Below, in pieces: positions 17,389 through 25,734 of a stretch of 64,000 nucleotides of DNA (positions are counted from its first letter, which is position 1; each line of letters opens with the position of its first letter). The DNA lies in contig NZ_CP043494.1 in assembly GCF_044360475.1 (NCBI RefSeq), positions 2,914,001 to 2,978,000 on the forward strand. Direction: 5' to 3'. The DNA comes from Archangium minus. Lineage in GTDB: Bacteria; Myxococcota; Myxococcia; Myxococcales; Myxococcaceae. A program made the translations under genes and the position numbers. Under the pieces are notes generated by a model that saw only the letters and a program-made list of their open reading frames with translations, made no database searches and was not told the origin of the DNA.

Positions 17389-19329
17389 TCATGTCTGGAT
17401 TTGGGACTCCTGTTGCTCATTCGGGCCCTCCAGCGGCAACTCGAGCGTGAAGGTCGCTCCCCGGCCAAGCCCAGCGCTCGTGCAAGTGAGGCGCCCGCTC
17501 ATCTTGGTGGCTGCGAGCGCGCTGATGTGCAGCCCGAAGCCGTGCCCTGTCTTCTTCGTCGTGAATCCCTGGGAAAAGAGGCGCGCCAGGTTCTCCGGCG
17601 CGATGCCCACGCCATTGTCGGAGAACTCGATGATGAGCTGGTCTCCTCCGGTGCTGAGCCGGATGCGGATGCTCAGTCGTTTGTCCGGGGTGTTGCTTTC
17701 CATCAGCGCATGCTGGGCGTTGCTCAGCAGGTTGATGAGGATCTGCAGCAGGTTGTGTCGATCGACGAGGATGGGGGGAACCGGGTCATACTCCCGCACG
17801 ATGTGAATGCCTTTGCGCTCGAACGACCCGGCGTGCAGGCGCAAGGCCTCTTCGATGAGCTGCGGCACCGGCAGCCGTTCCACCACCCCGGCGGCGCGCG
17901 CGTACTGCTGTTGCATGCTCACGATGGACTTGATGTGCTCGACGCTTGCGGTGAGCGAGCCTACCTCCTTGCGCATCGACTCCCGCTCCTTCTCCAACTC
18001 CTCTGAGAGGGCGAGGAGATAGCCCGGGAGCTGCTGTCCGCGCGGATCGGTGGTGAGGAAGGTGCCAGCGTCCGAGGCATGCTCATGCAGCAGGTTGGCG
18101 GCCTTGCGCAAGCCGGGCACTCTCGAATGGCGCAGTCGGTCGCTCAGCAGGCCGGCCGAGATGTTGACGCTGTTGAGGGTATTGCCCACGTTGTGCAGCA
18201 CGCCGGTGGCGACCTCCGCCATGCCCGCGTAGCGGGAGACGTCCACCAGGCTGCGGTGCATTTCGGCCAACCTCGTCTCCGCCACCTTGCGCGCAGTGAT
18301 GTCCCTCGAGAAGAGGGTCAGCCCTGTGACCTTCCCTTCGGTTCCGAGGATGGGGCTCAGCGAGACGTCCAGGACGAGGTTGCGCTCCCCTTGGGCTTGC
18401 TCCACCTCGAGCCGTGAGCGCTCTCCTGCGAGCGTCTTGTCGAACAGCGCGTACCAATGCTCCTGGAGCTCCGGAGTGTTCGGGAGGATGAACGGCTGCC
18501 CGGGGATGAGCTCTTGCCCTTGGAGTTCGAGATAGAGCCGGCGCATCGCCGCGTTGGCCGTGATGACGCGCTTCTCCGTGTCGAGCGAGCACACCAGGTC
18601 ATCGGTGCTCTCGATGAGGCTGAGCAGCTTGCCTTCACTCTCACGAAGCGTTTTCAGCGTCCGCTCGAGCGCCTCCTGGGCTGAGTCTCGTGAGATGCTG
18701 TGCAGCATGCTCAGCACCCAGGCACCCAGCAGGGCCACGGCCGCGCTGCCGTGCATGACCATGAACTCCTGCGGGGTGACTTGACTGGAGTAGGTGGAGA
18801 GCTGCGCCCGGAAGAGAGGATGGGCAATTCCTATGGACACGGCGAGGAAGCACGTGATGAGGAATGACAAGCGTCGCCCCGCCAGGTACGCCGCGAAGGA
18901 GGGGATGAGCATGCTCGTGGCGTGCAGCCCTCCTTCGGGGTGAGCACTCAGGAAGATGGACACCACGTACCCCACCGCTGCGCACACGCACAGAAATGCC
19001 GCCGGAAGGGCCAGTGAGCGGGCCTTGCGTGCCAGCAGCAGCGTGCCGAGGTAGCACACGCCCGCGATGAGCGTGGAGACTTCGGCGGGCGTGAACGGCA
19101 CGAGCAGCAGGTACAGCACGGAGCACGTCAACGCGAACAGGCAGGAGCCGATCAGCATCCGGTGCCGGTGGAGCTCGGAGGCTGGGGCCTTTCGCAGGTG
19201 CTCCGAGAGGAACCCATCCAACAAGGGCGTGAGCCAGGTGTGCAGCCCTCGTCGTCTGGCTCCCGGCTCCGGTACCTTGGATGCTCCGGGGGTTACGCGC
19301 TTCAGATCGGATGTGCTCGCCATGTTCAT
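17389..19329 (-). CDS. Membrane-bound PAS sensor histidine kinase
   Basis: A 646-residue kinase. An N-terminal membrane region of about six helices (residues 55-215; MLIGSCLFALTCSVLYLLLV onward) is followed by a short coiled coil, a PAS domain (ESEGKLLSLIESTDDLV to LTLFSRDITARK), and a dimerisation region with GVLHNVGNTLNSVN, whose His is the likely phosphorylation site. The HATPase domain has NLLSNAQHAL (N box), FSDNGVGIAPENL (G1), and GHGFGLHISALAA (G2). The LHNVGNTLNS H-box is common among myxobacterial kinases. No response regulator lies nearby, so it is an orphan. It is followed 77 bases later by the beta-lactamase gene; a functional link is possible but not shown. Confidence 0.92.
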   Translation of the reverse strand: MNMASTSDLKRVTPGASKVPEPGARRRGLHTWLTPLLDGFLSEHLRKAPASELHRHRMLIGSCLFALTCSVLYLLLVPFTPAEVSTLIAGVCYLGTLLLARKARSLALPAAFLCVCAAVGYVVSIFLSAHPEGGLHATSMLIPSFAAYLAGRRLSFLITCFLAVSIGIAHPLFRAQLSTYSSQVTPQEFMVMHGSAAVALLGAWVLSMLHSISRDSAQEALERTLKTLRESEGKLLSLIESTDDLVCSLDTEKRVITANAAMRRLYLELQGQELIPGQPFILPNTPELQEHWYALFDKTLAGERSRLEVEQAQGERNLVLDVSLSPILGTEGKVTGLTLFSRDITARKVAETRLAEMHRSLVDVSRYAGMAEVATGVLHNVGNTLNSVNISAGLLSDRLRHSRVPGLRKAANLLHEHASDAGTFLTTDPRGQQLPGYLLALSEELEKERESMRKEVGSLTASVEHIKSIVSMQQQYARAAGVVERLPVPQLIEEALRLHAGSFERKGIHIVREYDPVPPILVDRHNLLQILINLLSNAQHALMESNTPDKRLSIRIRLSTGGDQLIIEFSDNGVGIAPENLARLFSQGFTTKKTGHGFGLHISALAATKMSGRLTCTSAGLGRGATFTLELPLEGPNEQQESQIQT

Positions 19330-19383
19330 GTCGCGCTCGTCAGGAGGACGCTCCTGCAGCGAGCACGGCTCATGGCAAGTCTG

Positions 19384-19479
19384 TTCAAAAGCGGCTGGAC
19401 TTTGAAGGGGAGGGGCCGAAAGGAGACGAGCGTGGGCCTCGAGTGAACCCGCAGCGCGCTTGGAGTGTGGCCCCTCCCC
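19384..19479 (-). terminator. Paired inverted repeats after the DUF1501-like gene
   Basis: An 11-base perfect inverted repeat (GGGGAGGGGCC at 19407-19417 with GGCCCCTCCCC at 19469-19479) begins seven bases past the stop codon of the DUF1501-like gene. A second one, TTCAAA/TTTGAA (19384-19389 with 19401-19406), abuts it. The first has a 51-base loop. Transcription termination between the exported-protein operon and the kinase gene is the simplest reading; a protein-binding site is the alternative. Confidence 0.45.
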
Positions 19480-19485
19480 AATCTT

Positions 19486-21042
19486 TCAGGAGCGTACGAA
19501 GGCACTCGCGTCCGGCAGTCCGCTGCCGGAGGTATCGACGCCCATCGCGGTCAGGATGCCCGAGAAGATGTCGGGCTCGTTCGTGTCCACCTTGCCGCGC
19601 TGTGGCTCTCCCGTGCGCGGGTCGAAGCCGTAGGTCAGCGCGGTGTTCGGGTCGATTCCACCCAACACCGTGTTGCCCTTGAGCATCGGCGAGAGCATCA
19701 GGAAGCCGTTGTTGAGGTCATGCCCGGAGCTGAACTCCACGGCGTCGCCAGGTCGCGTGCGCGTGCGCCCGAACTCGGTCGCTACGTAGATGAGCGTGCG
19801 ATCCCACATACTCTCGCCAGTGGTCTCATCGAAGGGCTCCGCCTTGAGCAGGTCAACGAGCTTGTCCACCACGCCCAGCACCCGGGCCCACATGAAGGCC
19901 TGGCCCGTGCGATGCTCGGTATGGCTGAAGTCGAAGGCCAGCGGTGGGTTGGCAATGTATTGGCTCGCACTGCTGCCCACCGCCACGTTGAACGACGGGC
20001 CCAGCGTCACCGTCACGGACACCCGGTACTTGAGCAGGAGGAACGCCAGCGCTGCCTGTCCCTGCACGGGGTCCGTCATGTAATCCGGGAAGGCCGTGCG
20101 CAGCCGCTCTCCATCGGGGGAGCTCGACAGGCCATACTCCGAGAGAGGGAGGGCCGGCGGCTGGTTGGGCAGCACGTTGAGGCGGCTGATCAGATCCTGC
20201 GCCTCCAGTGCCGGTTGTCCCACCATGCGCTGCTCATTCCACCGCTGGAGCGCCGCCGCGTTCTCGAAGGTCCGTCCGAAGACCGATTGGGAGTCGAGCG
20301 TGTTGCGCGTGCGCCGGGCCATCTCCATCACGTCGCGCGCGGGCGCGTCCTTGATGCCCTTGCTGCCATCAAGGCCCAGGGGCCAGAGCGAGGCGTTGGT
20401 GACCACCTCCCCGTAGCAGTAGGCGGGCAGCGTGCCGTCGGTGCCGCGCTCGGAGTAGCCCCCCATCGCCATGTTCACGTTGGGAATGGGGAAGCCCGCG
20501 CCGTACTGGAGGGCCACGCACTCCTGTAGGGTGCGGCCTCGCCAGGCCGCGTTGCCCGTGAGGCTCCGCTTCTGCGCGATGACGTGGTTCACCGAGGTGC
20601 CCACCGTGGTGGCCACCAGCATGGAGTCCTTGTGCTTGCGCACGAAGGGCAGTTGATCCGTATTCACCGCCATGGGGATGTTGCCCAGCCGGGGGCTGCT
20701 CACCTTCACCGCGCGGAACGGGGAGCCGTCCACGCCCTGCACCTGCTCGTCAGGAAAGGTGTTGAGCTTCGAGGCGTTGGCACCGGCCTCCGAGGCGCGC
20801 ACCGCCAGCATGCTGTCGACGATGGAGGCGCCTCCGGCCGCGCCCACCACGATGAGGAAGCGGGGCTTGCCATCCAGTCGAGCACGGCGCACGCCCCCGA
20901 GTTGCTCGAGTGCCGCTGGGGTACTGAGTGCATCGCGGCAGCCCGTCAGCAAGGGCCCTAGCGTCGCGGAGCCCGCCGCGCACAGCGACAGCGCCTTCAA
21001 CATCTCCCGGCGCGAGAGCCGACCATTGTTGCGGAGTGACAT
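19486..21042 (-). CDS. Tat-exported DUF1501-like protein
   Basis: A 518-residue protein with a twin-arginine signal (LSRREMLKALSLCAAGSATL) and a cysteine in LLTGCRDA that could be a lipobox. The body recalls DUF1501 proteins (alkaline-phosphatase-like fold): WDRTLIYVATEFGRTRTRPG and SSGHDLNNGFLMLSPMLKG match their conserved end, and DIFSGILTAMG is the closing helix. The function of DUF1501 is unknown; members are usually encoded beside DUF1592/DUF1588-type cytochrome-like proteins, as here. It is the last gene of a three-gene operon, 11 bases after the small lipoprotein. Confidence 0.8.
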   Translation of the reverse strand: MSLRNNGRLSRREMLKALSLCAAGSATLGPLLTGCRDALSTPAALEQLGGVRRARLDGKPRFLIVVGAAGGASIVDSMLAVRASEAGANASKLNTFPDEQVQGVDGSPFRAVKVSSPRLGNIPMAVNTDQLPFVRKHKDSMLVATTVGTSVNHVIAQKRSLTGNAAWRGRTLQECVALQYGAGFPIPNVNMAMGGYSERGTDGTLPAYCYGEVVTNASLWPLGLDGSKGIKDAPARDVMEMARRTRNTLDSQSVFGRTFENAAALQRWNEQRMVGQPALEAQDLISRLNVLPNQPPALPLSEYGLSSSPDGERLRTAFPDYMTDPVQGQAALAFLLLKYRVSVTVTLGPSFNVAVGSSASQYIANPPLAFDFSHTEHRTGQAFMWARVLGVVDKLVDLLKAEPFDETTGESMWDRTLIYVATEFGRTRTRPGDAVEFSSGHDLNNGFLMLSPMLKGNTVLGGIDPNTALTYGFDPRTGEPQRGKVDTNEPDIFSGILTAMGVDTSGSGLPDASAFVRS

Positions 21043-21053
21043 GGAGTTTCCCT

Positions 21054-21722
21054 TTAGAAGAAGACGGACTCGGCGGAGGAGAGGACGACGAAGCAGGCGG
21101 CCTTCATCCAGTCTCGGCCGGGCGCCTGGCTGCTCGAGGATTCAATGTCGGTGGCCAGTTGCATCAACGTGCCCACCTCTGCCTTCGTGGGGTCTCGCAA
21201 CAGCGCGCGCTGGTAGAGCGCGGTGATGGCGTTCTTCACCGGCGTGCTCTCTCTTTTGGCCAGGCGTCCCTGGGCGTCGAGCTCGATGCCCCCGAAGATG
21301 ACGGCCTCCGAGGGGGTGGTGACGTCGAGCGCGACGCGCTGGGCGCAAGCCGCCGTCGCCACACGGTCAACGGCGATGGGCGTGGTTACTCCGGTGTAGG
21401 GCAGTGGCTCGTAGACGCCCAGGCCGTAGGGGTCAACGCCTCCCAGTGTGACGATGTGCACATTGCTGGTGCAGGGGTACCGGCCCAGCTCGTTGCACAC
21501 CTGCTCGGCCGGCAGTGACAGCGCCGCGGCGAAGTCAGAGGCCAGCCGCTCCGGGCCCTTGAAGCGCAGGTTGTTGCGCGAGGAGCGTGTCACGTCCGTG
21601 GGCGTACCGGCGTCAACGGGCGGCGGCGTGCCGGCGTCCTCTCCCGAGGGAGAGGGGGACGGACAGGCCGTGAGGACACAGGCGGCGGACAGGAGCAAAA
21701 CGCGAAGAGAATCAGGGCGCAC
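21054..21722 (-). CDS. Small lipoprotein of unknown function
   Basis: A 222-residue protein with a lipoprotein signal (LLLSAACVLTAC), a Pro/Ser/Asp linker (about residues 20-45), and a globular part with four or more cysteines (EQVCNELGRYPC, TAACAQRV, KAACFVVLSSAE). I do not recognise a family. The last line, AACFVVLSSAESVFF, resembles the end of cytochrome-associated DUF1585-like segments, but this is weak. Its 5' end overlaps the stop of the cytochrome-like gene by 11 bases, and it lies just before the DUF1501-like gene, so the three are cotranslated. An 8-base inverted repeat in its linker coding region resembles a dispersed genomic repeat. Confidence 0.7.
   Translation of the reverse strand: MRPDSLRVLLLSAACVLTACPSPSPSGEDAGTPPPVDAGTPTDVTRSSRNNLRFKGPERLASDFAAALSLPAEQVCNELGRYPCTSNVHIVTLGGVDPYGLGVYEPLPYTGVTTPIAVDRVATAACAQRVALDVTTPSEAVIFGGIELDAQGRLAKRESTPVKNAITALYQRALLRDPTKAEVGTLMQLATDIESSSSQAPGRDWMKAACFVVLSSAESVFF
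21638..21655. repeat. CCTCTCCC/GGGAGAGG inverted repeat inside the lipoprotein gene
   Basis: Eight-base perfect arms with a two-base centre, followed by GGGGACGG. It resembles the core of the element at 39072-39107 and encodes part of the Pro/Ser linker. Kinship between the two is suggested by sequence but is not certain, because a Pro/Ser/Gly linker could produce it by chance. Confidence 0.35.
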
Positions 21723-23133
21723 CGTAGGCCTCCGTGCGGATCAGATCGTGAAGCATGCGCTGCACGCGGTACTGGTGCGTGCCCTTGAAGCGCTGCCAGG
21801 TGGCGACGAACTCGGCGTGCTCCTCAGGCGTCGGGGCGTGGCCGATGAGCAGCTTCCAGTAGTCAGTGACCGTGGCGATGGCGAATGCATCGCTGTTGGC
21901 GCCTACCTCTGCCCACTCCACGAGGTTGTTGACTGGCTTGCCGAAGAGATAGCCAGCCTCGGGCGTCTGGGTAATGGCCGGTGCGACGTCACTGAAGTAC
22001 GTCTCCAGGCGGTTGGGCACGTAGCGCGCCGAGGTATTGCGAGCCGTGAGGGAGAGGCCCTGGTAGTTGCGGAAGGGGTAGCTCAGTGGGTCGAGCGTCG
22101 CGTGGCAGGCCGCGCACGTCGGCGCCGCCACTCCCTTGGCGTCGTAGTCGCGGGGCTCGCTGGGGATGCTGTAGAGGCCCTCCTGCTTGGCGATGTCGTA
22201 GCCCAGGTACGCGCGGTAGGCCTGTGACGCGGCGTTACGCGGCAGCGCGGTGAACATCACGAAGTAGATGAGGCTCCACGAGGAGGTGATGTTGCCCGCG
22301 CGGTGCGCCTCATCGACGAACTGCGTCGGCAGCGACGTCTCGATGAAGTAGCGCGTGGGGTTTGTCTCCCGGCGCACGAAGTACTTCGCCGTCATCACAT
22401 CGCGCGCGTCGTGGTCGTCGATCTGCGCGTAGGTGTAGAGGGCGTAGTCGTCATAGTAGTCGGCGAGCGGAATGGCTCCCTTGTCCTCTCCGGCCTTGAG
22501 CGAGCCCACCGGACGAATCTTCGGGTGCGCCAGCTTCCACAGCTGGCCATTCTTGCCGCGCCAGAACTCGCTCTGGGTGCAACGGTCGAGCTCGGCGTCG
22601 AGCCGCGCGCGCTGCTCGTCGGCGTTCAACGCGGCGAACTCCTTGAGCTGTGCATAGGTGGGGGACTGCCCGCAGAAGTCGAGCAGCACGCGCCGGTACG
22701 CGAAGCGCGTGTCGTAGCGGCACACGTCGTACTGGGGGTTGTGGGGATTGGTGCCCGCCACGCAGCCGCCCGTGTCCACCGGTACGCTGTTGGCGTCGGC
22801 CGGTAGGGTGCCGCGTTGGATTTCCACGAGGTTCGACACGCCGTCGCCGTCGGCGTCCGCTGCCTCGACGGCCCTCAACGCCGTGGGGAGCGCGGCTGCG
22901 AAGTCACCGTCCGACAGGGGACGCGGTGCACCGGGGGCCAGGTAGGCCTCCAGCCCCGTGCCAAAGGCGTTCCGCTGCGGCGGCGCGACGTGACAGTAGG
23001 TGCAGGCTGGCTGCTGTCCAGTGCACGCGGGCGCCGAGGGATATGTGGTGCAGAACACGCTGCCCGCAGGCGGTTTGGCCAACGCCTCTCCCGACAGGAA
23101 GAGGGCGGCTCCTAGAAGGAATCGTCGAAGCAC
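21712..23133 (-). CDS. Exported dihaem c-type cytochrome, DUF1588-like
   Basis: A 473-residue exported protein that starts at GTG 23133 behind GAGGAG, giving a clean signal peptide (LRRFLLGAALFLSGEALA). Two CxxCH haem sites are visible, CTYCH near residue 47 and CAACH near residue 343. A calcium-type motif DADGDGVSNLVEIQRGT follows the first. The region around the second, TCAACHATLDPLSYPFRNYQGL, strongly recalls DUF1588 of the large planctomycete/myxobacterial cytochrome-like proteins. It is the first gene of a three-gene operon with a lipoprotein and a DUF1501-like protein. Electron transfer or oxidation of an extracytoplasmic substrate is inferred. Confidence 0.8.
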   Translation of the reverse strand: MLRRFLLGAALFLSGEALAKPPAGSVFCTTYPSAPACTGQQPACTYCHVAPPQRNAFGTGLEAYLAPGAPRPLSDGDFAAALPTALRAVEAADADGDGVSNLVEIQRGTLPADANSVPVDTGGCVAGTNPHNPQYDVCRYDTRFAYRRVLLDFCGQSPTYAQLKEFAALNADEQRARLDAELDRCTQSEFWRGKNGQLWKLAHPKIRPVGSLKAGEDKGAIPLADYYDDYALYTYAQIDDHDARDVMTAKYFVRRETNPTRYFIETSLPTQFVDEAHRAGNITSSWSLIYFVMFTALPRNAASQAYRAYLGYDIAKQEGLYSIPSEPRDYDAKGVAAPTCAACHATLDPLSYPFRNYQGLSLTARNTSARYVPNRLETYFSDVAPAITQTPEAGYLFGKPVNNLVEWAEVGANSDAFAIATVTDYWKLLIGHAPTPEEHAEFVATWQRFKGTHQYRVQRMLHDLIRTEAYGAP

Positions 23134-23450
23134 CAGAGCTCCTCGAGAATGGAGTATTTCAAGACAAACAGGAGTATCCCAACCGCTCTGACATGAAAAG
23201 TCGCGCGACGATTCCGTCAAAAAGGCCGCACAATCCGTCACATGTCGTTAGTCCGTGGTGCCTTGGTTTTTGAGAAATCAACGGACCAGACGCTGTTCAA
23301 CCACAACCCCTTGCAACATCCCCAGTTGTGAGAGCGCGTATGCTTTTCATGCTCTTATTTGTCGGGAGCGCAACTCCGCTGGAAGATTTCACCCCAAGCG
23401 GGCCAGGGACTGGTGAAGGCTGAGGGGTTGGAGAGGTCAAACCTCGGCCC
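23134..23450. other. Divergent intergenic region between cytochrome operon and sensor kinase
   Basis: About 317 bases between two genes transcribed away from each other, so it should hold both promoters. GGAGTAT occurs twice, 20 bases apart (23151-23157 and 23171-23177), a two-helical-turn direct repeat that could be an operator. AT-rich runs near 23262-23280 and 23345-23360 are possible promoter cores. No reading frame or RNA gene is supported. Confidence 0.5.
23433..23445 (+). promoter_or_regulatory. Hairpin over the kinase ribosome-binding site
   Basis: GAGGT, CAA, ACCTC forms a five-pair stem that ends five bases before the kinase ATG at 23451. It includes the only Shine-Dalgarno-like GAGG, so it may dampen translation. 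The stem is short and the effect uncertain. Confidence 0.3.
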
Positions 23451-25709
23451 ATGCCATCCATTGCGGACCTCATCGAGCAGAATCGAGAGTACCTGCTCCT
23501 GCATTACCGCGAGGAGGCCAGCCGACTCGCGTCCGCTCGGGATGTTCGACCCCAGGATGTCATCGACAATCTCCCCGAGTATCTGGACTCCCTGCGTGCT
23601 TGCTCTCACTGCCAGTGCGGGGACTCTGGCTATAGCCGGCGACGTCTGGAAGAGGCCCACCTCGGACGGCGTCTCCGGTTGGGCTACACGCAGGAGGACG
23701 TGAAGGCTGAGTTCGCCCTCCTCGGGCGGCTCCTCTCGAGCCTCTGGACGTCCCTCCCTCCCAACCAGCAGCCCCCTCTCGAGGACACCCAACGGCTCTC
23801 CGACTGGCTCCAGGCCGCCATGGAGCACACCGAGTCCGTCTTTGAGCACTCACCTCATGTCAGCCACCACACCCCTTCCGGTCTCGGGGCACCGCAGCTG
23901 CGTGAGGCGCATCTGCGCCTGGCGATCGAGGCCACTGGCATGGGGATGTGGGACTACGACCCCATCACGGGCGTGGTGCACGCGGACGAGCGCTGCCTGC
24001 TCCTGCTCGGCCTGCCCTCGGATGCCACCCTGGACTACGCCGTTCACCTCTCCGCGCTGCACCCGGAAGACCGTGAGCGTGTGCATCAGGTGGTGCAGCA
24101 ATCCTTGAATCCGGCCGGTAGTGGCTCTCACCAGCTCGAGTTCCGCACCGTGGGCCTGAGGGACGGTGTCCAGCGGTGGTTGTCCGCCAACGGGCGGGCT
24201 CTCTTCGATGAGAACGGCCGGGCGCTACGCCTCGTCGGCACGGTACTCGACATCACCGAGCGGGTGCGTGAGCGCGAGGCCACCGAGCGAGAGAGGCAGC
24301 GGCTCACCGCCATTCTGGAGAGCATGTCCGAGGCCTTCCTCTCCTTCGATCAGGATTGGCGCTTCACCTACGTCAACCGTGAGGCCGAGCGCTTCATGGG
24401 AGTGTCGCGCGAGCAGGTACTGGGTCGCGACCACTGGGAAGTCTTCCCGGCCACCCTGGGAACGAACGTGGAGCACTACTACCGGCGCGTGGCCGCCGAG
24501 CGCATCCCGCTCTCCTTCGAGAACTTCTACATCCCCTGGCAGCGCTGGTTCGAGTTCCACGTCTACCCTATCGACGATGGGATCGCCGCCTTCTGCCAGG
24601 ACATCACCGAACGGAAGCACCGAGAGGAGGAGCGCGAGCAGCTCCTCCGTGAGCAGACCCGTCTGCGCGAGCAAGCCGAGCAGGCGCTGCTCCAGAGCCA
24701 GCGCGCGGTGGAGGTGCTGGAGCATGGAGATCCCTTCCTCCTGCTCGACAAGGACTTCCGCATCATCCAGGTGAACAAGAACCAGGAGTTCATCAGCCAG
24801 AAGAGCCGTGAGGAAGAGCTCGGCCGCTCCGTCTGGGACGTCTTCCCAGCCATCAACAATCCCGAGTCCGCGTATTGGCGTGAGTACAACCGCGCAATGA
24901 CTGAGCGGGTCCCCGTGCACTTCGAGGAGTACTACCCCCCGCAGGACCTCTGGGCGAGCGTGAACGCCTACCCCACCGACGAGGGGGGGCTTGCCGTGTT
25001 CCTCCGGGATGTCACTGAGCGCAAGCGGGCCGAGCAGTTCCGTGAGCGATTGATGGGCATCGTCAGCCACGATCTGCGCAGCCCGCTCCATGCCATCACC
25101 CTGGCCGCCGAGACGCTGCTGCGCCGGGAGAACCTCTCCGAGTCTGTGCTCGTCCGGGTTCGGCGCATCGTCCAGAGCGGAGATCGCATGTCGCGGATGA
25201 TCACCGACCTGCTCGACTTCACGCGCGCACGATTGGGCGGAGGCATTCCCCTGCAGCGCCGGTCCGGAGAGCTGGTGGAGTTGGTGCGCACCACGCTCGA
25301 GGAGTTCGAGATGACGCACCCGGGCCGCATCGTGTTCTCCCATGGGCAGGGCCCTTATTCCGGGGAGTGGGATTTGGATCGGCTCGCCCAGGTCATCTCC
25401 AACCTCGTCGGCAATGCGTTGAAGCACGGGGCCGGAAACACCCCGGTGGCGGTGGACCTCCGCGAGGAGGGCCAGGAGATCGTCCTCGTGGTGACGAACC
25501 AGGGCACGCCCATCCCTGAGGCGCTGCTACCTCATGTCTTTGATCCCTTCCGCCGCTCCGCGGACAGCTCACGCCAGGGATTGGGGTTGGGGCTCTACAT
25601 CGCGCAGCAGATCGTCATGGCCCATGGCGGCTCCATCACCGCGAGCTCCAGCGCCGCCGTGGGTACCACCTTCTCCGTGCGGCTGCCCCGCGGCTCCGCC
25701 TCGTCCTGA
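23451..25709 (+). CDS. Soluble multi-PAS sensor histidine kinase with RsbRD-like N terminus
   Basis: A 752-residue cytoplasmic kinase with no membrane segment. Residues 1-130 form an RsbRD_N-like helical domain (LIEQNREYLLLHYREEASRL). Three PAS domains follow (about 145-275, ending VGTVLDITERVRE; 285-390, ending AFCQDITERKHR; 415-525, ending VFLRDVTERKR). HisKA has the phosphoacceptor in MGIVSHDLRSPLHAI, and the HATPase has NLVGNALKHG, TNQGTPIPEALL and GLGLGLYIAQQIV. The middle of the ATPase lacks a standard DxGxG, reading TNQGTPI, a variant seen in other kinases of this type. It has no receiver partner in the window and probably senses an internal or redox signal. Confidence 0.92.
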   Translation: MPSIADLIEQNREYLLLHYREEASRLASARDVRPQDVIDNLPEYLDSLRACSHCQCGDSGYSRRRLEEAHLGRRLRLGYTQEDVKAEFALLGRLLSSLWTSLPPNQQPPLEDTQRLSDWLQAAMEHTESVFEHSPHVSHHTPSGLGAPQLREAHLRLAIEATGMGMWDYDPITGVVHADERCLLLLGLPSDATLDYAVHLSALHPEDRERVHQVVQQSLNPAGSGSHQLEFRTVGLRDGVQRWLSANGRALFDENGRALRLVGTVLDITERVREREATERERQRLTAILESMSEAFLSFDQDWRFTYVNREAERFMGVSREQVLGRDHWEVFPATLGTNVEHYYRRVAAERIPLSFENFYIPWQRWFEFHVYPIDDGIAAFCQDITERKHREEEREQLLREQTRLREQAEQALLQSQRAVEVLEHGDPFLLLDKDFRIIQVNKNQEFISQKSREEELGRSVWDVFPAINNPESAYWREYNRAMTERVPVHFEEYYPPQDLWASVNAYPTDEGGLAVFLRDVTERKRAEQFRERLMGIVSHDLRSPLHAITLAAETLLRRENLSESVLVRVRRIVQSGDRMSRMITDLLDFTRARLGGGIPLQRRSGELVELVRTTLEEFEMTHPGRIVFSHGQGPYSGEWDLDRLAQVISNLVGNALKHGAGNTPVAVDLREEGQEIVLVVTNQGTPIPEALLPHVFDPFRRSADSSRQGLGLGLYIAQQIVMAHGGSITASSSAAVGTTFSVRLPRGSASS

Positions 25710-25734
25710 CGTCCGTACTTGCGAGTGCGTTTGT

